Positions 30,349-32,902 of a stretch of 32,902 nucleotides of DNA are shown piece by piece; the first letter of the stretch is position 1; every line of letters starts with the position of its first letter. Below the pieces are notes generated by a model that worked only from the letters and a program-made list of their open reading frames with translations, did no database searches and was not told the DNA's origin. Both the position numbers and the translations under genes were made by a program. Source of the stretch: JAGXFP01 sp046484585 (GTDB lineage Bacteria > Desulfobacterota > Desulfobulbia > Desulfobulbales > JAGXFP01); contig JAWOIQ010000049.1 of the NCBI GenBank assembly GCA_046484585.1, positions 1 through 32,902 of the forward strand, read 5' to 3'.

Positions 30349-31437
30349 ATGGCATGGGAAGATGAACAGAATCCTTGGGGGAAGAAGAAAGGTCCGCAGA
30401 CCCCCGAAGAGCTTATCGCGGTATTGATCCAGAAGGTCAAGGAAGCTTTCAGCGGCGGCGGGTCCGGAGGCGACGGTGGAGAAGGCGGTGTTCGTCGCTC
30501 TTCCGCGGGCGGCCCGGGGCTCGGTAGATTGGCGATGGTTATCGGCGTGATCCTGGTGATCAGCGTGGCCAGTTCCTCCTTTTTTACGGTGAAGCCCGGG
30601 GAAGAAGGGGTCGTTCTCCGTTTGGGCAAGTACCTGAAAACCGTGGGTCCGGGACTCAATTTCAAGATCCCCCTGGTCGACGATGTGACCAAGGTCGATG
30701 TGAAAACGGTGCGCAAGGAGGAGTTCGGTTTCAGGACCCGCCAGGCCGCGCAGCGCAGCCAGTATTCCAAACAGGGCTACGATGACGAGTCCCTGATGCT
30801 GACCGGCGATAAGAACGTCATCGATTTCGAGTGGATCGTCCAGTACAAGATCAAGGATCCCTTCGACTATCTTTACAAGATAACCGATGTCAGGGAAGCG
30901 GTCCGGGATATTTCCGAAACCAGCATCCGGCGCAACGTCGGCAATATGGATTTCGACTATATCCTCGGCAATCGCCAGTTGCTGGCATCCACGACCGCCC
31001 AGGCAATGCAGGAGATTCTGGACCGCTACGAGAGCGGCGTCTATATCGTCAAGGTCCAGCTCCAGGACGTCAATCCGCCCGATCCGGTCAAACCGGCCTT
31101 CAACGAGGTCAACGAGGCCGATCAGGATATGAAGCGGCTGGTCAACGAGGCGGAGGAAAATTACAACCGCGAAATCCCCCGGGCCCGCGGCCGGGCCAAG
31201 CAGGTCCTGGAAGAGGCCCAGGGTTATGCGGTCCAGCGAGTCAACAAGGCCAAGGGCGAGACCTCCCGGTTTCTGGACATCCTGACGGAGTACAACCGGG
31301 CCAGGGATGTCACCCGCAAGAGAATGTACCTCGAAACCATGCAGACCGTGCTGCCCAAGGTCGACGAGGTCTTTATCGTCGACGAGAAGCAGAAGGGAAT
31401 CCTGCCGTTGCTGAATCTCAATAAAGGCAACCAATAA
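30349..31437 (+). CDS. hflK: HflK, SPFH/prohibitin-family protease regulator
   Basis: 362 aa from ATG 30349. Seen: cytoplasmic N-terminus MAWEDEQNPWGKKKGPQTPE, a Gly-rich linker, one membrane helix (LAMVIGVILVISVASSSFF, about 61-79), then the SPFH domain starting VKPGEEGVVLRLGKYLKTVG, and a C-terminal coiled-coil, RARGRAKQVLEEAQGYAVQR. Known: HflK and HflC form a large membrane ring around FtsH and modulate its proteolysis of membrane proteins. A single membrane pass places the SPFH part in the periplasm. The start has AAGG upstream; hflC follows after 33 bases. Confidence 0.95.
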   Translation: MAWEDEQNPWGKKKGPQTPEELIAVLIQKVKEAFSGGGSGGDGGEGGVRRSSAGGPGLGRLAMVIGVILVISVASSSFFTVKPGEEGVVLRLGKYLKTVGPGLNFKIPLVDDVTKVDVKTVRKEEFGFRTRQAAQRSQYSKQGYDDESLMLTGDKNVIDFEWIVQYKIKDPFDYLYKITDVREAVRDISETSIRRNVGNMDFDYILGNRQLLASTTAQAMQEILDRYESGVYIVKVQLQDVNPPDPVKPAFNEVNEADQDMKRLVNEAEENYNREIPRARGRAKQVLEEAQGYAVQRVNKAKGETSRFLDILTEYNRARDVTRKRMYLETMQTVLPKVDEVFIVDEKQKGILPLLNLNKGNQ

Positions 31438-31470
31438 GCTGCTGAACACTTAACCAACAGGTGCTGAATC

Positions 31471-32400
31471 GTGAACTCGTTTGTCAGAATAATATTGATA
31501 ATAGCGGTAGTCTCCCTGGCTATCGTGACCTGGGACGGCTTTTATATCCTGCCCGAAGGCAAGCAGGCGGTGATAACCCAGTTCGGGAAACCGGTCGGGA
31601 AACCGATCACCGAGGCCGGTCTTCATCTGAAAACCCCCTTTATCCAGACCGTCAACCTCTTTGAGAAGAAGATCCTGATCTGGGACGGCGATCCCAACCA
31701 GATCCCCACCAATGACAAGACCTATGTCTTTCTGGACATCACGGCCCGCTGGCGGATAACCGACGCCCTGACCTTCATGCAGGCGGTCAGGACCCAAGCC
31801 CGGGCCCAGACGATCCTGGACGATATCCTGGACGGCACGGTGCGCGATCATGTCAACAAGAACGATCTGGTGGAGATCATCAGAAGTTCCGATTATTCGC
31901 CGGTAACCATGGTCGGCGGCAACCCCGAGGAAGCCAGGGAGCTGGTCAAGCTCGGCCGGGACAAGATTGCCGATCTTATTCATGAGAGCGCCTCCGAGGT
32001 TACCCCGCAATACGGCATCGAGCTTGTCGACGTAATGTTCAAGCGGGTCAACTATATCGATTCGGTGCGCGTCAAGGTTTACGAGCGGATGATTTCGGAG
32101 CGCAAAAGGATTGCCGCCGAGAAGCGCTCGATGGGCGAGGGCGAGAAGGCCGAGATCCTCGGAACGGTCAACCGCGAACTGAAGGAAATAAACTCGGCCG
32201 CCAATCGCGAAGCGGAAGGGATCATGGGCCGGGCCGATGCCGAGGCCGCCAAGATCTACGCCGATGCCTACAATAAGGATTCCGAGTTCTACGCCTTCTG
32301 GAAGAGCCTTGAGCTCTACGAAAATGCGGTCGGCAAGAACACCCGGATGATCCTCTCTTCCGATACCGAGTTTTACAAGTTTATCGAGAGCAGCAAGTAA
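31471..32400 (+). CDS. hflC: HflC, SPFH/prohibitin-family protease regulator
   Basis: 309 aa, starting at GTG 31471 with AGGTG eight bases upstream. Seen: an N-terminal membrane anchor, VRIILIIAVVSLAIVTWDGF; SPFH domain with ILPEGKQAVITQFGKPVG; RAQTILDDILDGTVRDHVNK; and a helical stretch rich in Ala/Glu/Arg (RKRIAAEKRSMGEGEKAEIL) ending near LSSDTEFYKFIESS. Known: partner of HflK in the FtsH-HflKC complex. Gene order and length are standard. A strong terminator 20 bases downstream closes the operon. Confidence 0.95.
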   Translation: MNSFVRIILIIAVVSLAIVTWDGFYILPEGKQAVITQFGKPVGKPITEAGLHLKTPFIQTVNLFEKKILIWDGDPNQIPTNDKTYVFLDITARWRITDALTFMQAVRTQARAQTILDDILDGTVRDHVNKNDLVEIIRSSDYSPVTMVGGNPEEARELVKLGRDKIADLIHESASEVTPQYGIELVDVMFKRVNYIDSVRVKVYERMISERKRIAAEKRSMGEGEKAEILGTVNRELKEINSAANREAEGIMGRADAEAAKIYADAYNKDSEFYAFWKSLELYENAVGKNTRMILSSDTEFYKFIESSK

Positions 32401-32419
32401 GACGGTTGTGACAGAAACT

Positions 32420-32464
32420 AAAAAGCCCGCTGCCCGGTCATCCCGGACAGCGGGCTTTTTTTTT
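32420..32464 (+). terminator. Rho-independent terminator of hflKC
   Basis: GCCCGCTG pairs with CAGCGGGC, and CCGG/CCGG extends the stem above one mismatch, with a five-base loop and a tail of nine T. The A5 on the left side allows function in both directions, which may also serve the opposing gene at the right edge. Confidence 0.92.
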
Positions 32465-32510
32465 GGGCTTGGATCGGACAAGACTACAGAAGCCGGGAGC
32501 TAGAATACAG

Positions 32511-32543
32511 GAGCCGGGAGCCGGGAGCCGGGAGCCGGGAGCC
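32511..32543. repeat. 7-bp tandem repeat (GAGCCGG, about 4.7 copies)
   Basis: GAGCCGG repeats head to tail without interruption, and a diverged unit (AGCCGGGAGC) lies at 32491-32500. It is outside genes and could vary in copy number. Nothing else is seen in 32544-32664. Confidence 0.75.
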
Positions 32544-32664
32544 AAGGTGGGGGAATGAAATAGAGGCCGGTAGAAACTGGAAAGATTCAGCTTTAAAAAA
32601 TCTGAATCGCCGCGCCAAGCGATTACCGGCGACGTGGATTAGGGCAGGCGCAACCGGTAATCCC

Positions 32665-32902
32665 TTAGCTGTCTTCGGTCATAAAGGTGGGTCGATGCTC
32701 TTCGGCGACAAAAGGGATTCTGCCCTCCTCTTCCAGCAGGGTCAGCAATTCATCAAGATGAGAATCCCGGCTGAACTGGTCGCGACCGGTCCTGGTAAAG
32801 CGGCATTCGCAGTTGGTCAGCTGCCCGTCGCACCAGGGGCAGATCTCCACCGGACAGCCGAAGGCGTGAAACTCGCCGTCGCCGGTGCCGCAGACCGGAC
32901 AT
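32665..32902 (-). CDS. Small zinc-ribbon protein, truncated by the window edge
   Basis: The minus-strand frame is open to the right edge, giving at least 78 residues before the TAG stop at 32665-32667. Seen: CPVCGTGDGEFHAFGC, then EICPWCDGQLTNCEC, three or four CxxC-type pairs plus a histidine, followed by a helical LDELLTLLEEEGRIPFVAE and FMTEDS. Known: similar short H-x2-GC-x-E-x-CP-x-C proteins are common, uncharacterised metal-binding proteins. The apparent GTG start at 32850 is inside the cysteine-rich part, so the true start lies to the right. Metal binding is inferred from the cysteines. Confidence 0.7.
   Translation of the reverse strand, partial: CPVCGTGDGEFHAFGCPVEICPWCDGQLTNCECRFTRTGRDQFSRDSHLDELLTLLEEEGRIPFVAEEHRPTFMTEDS

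Overview
The window looks like chromosome of an anaerobic deltaproteobacterium (Desulfobacterota/Desulfuromonadales-like). The reasons are the GC-rich codon use, an octaheme HAO-type cytochrome, spermidine synthesis by the carboxyspermidine route, an operon rich in in-frame UGA (selenocysteine) codons, and several families of short inverted-repeat elements. The taxonomic call is inference.

Layout. 1-209: end of an RlpA-type gene. 210-1113: intergenic, with a hairpin, a VOC/PhnB-family relic and a repeat. 1114-6631: five tightly coupled plus-strand genes: lysine 2,3-aminomutase, two D-Ala-D-Ala-ligase-like ATP-grasp enzymes, a GNAT acetyltransferase, and a GNAT fused to a zinc deacetylase of the HDAC/acetylpolyamine amidohydrolase family. 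This reads as an uncharacterised pathway that makes, ligates, acetylates and deacetylates a beta-lysine-type amine. 6945-8571: a DUF4136 lipoprotein, a decayed MntA/HepT toxin-antitoxin pair and a secreted two-repeat protein. 13747-8634 (minus): speB, speA, carboxyspermidine dehydrogenase and nspC, together a complete arginine-to-spermidine operon. 14604-18996: a DUF2914 membrane protein, a COG2509-like flavoprotein and the octaheme cytochrome.

24936-19300 (minus) is the most striking region. It is a nine-gene operon headed by an ArsR-family repressor with an AT-rich palindrome over its promoter. Simple ORF calling breaks four of its genes at in-frame UGA codons. Read through as selenocysteine they become a 152-aa protein with a Sec-x3-Cys motif, a secreted rhodanese-DsbD(CcdA)-thioredoxin fusion with two Sec in the rhodanese active loop, and two paralogous thioredoxin-fold proteins each with Sec at residue 16. 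A hairpin resembling a bacterial SECIS lies 20-25 nt after four of the five UGAs. A TVP38 membrane protein, a TSUP-type sulfur-anion exporter and two DsrE-like proteins complete the operon. It looks like an undescribed selenium-dependent sulfur/persulfide relay that spans the membrane.

25314-27404 holds two divergent secreted proteins of unknown role. Then come ribF, tRNA-Leu(CAG), a rhomboid protease, hflK-hflC with a strong terminator, a 7-bp tandem repeat and a zinc-ribbon protein cut by the right edge. Short inverted-repeat elements of at least four families sit between genes, and several have ends that coincide with the stop codons of neighbouring genes.
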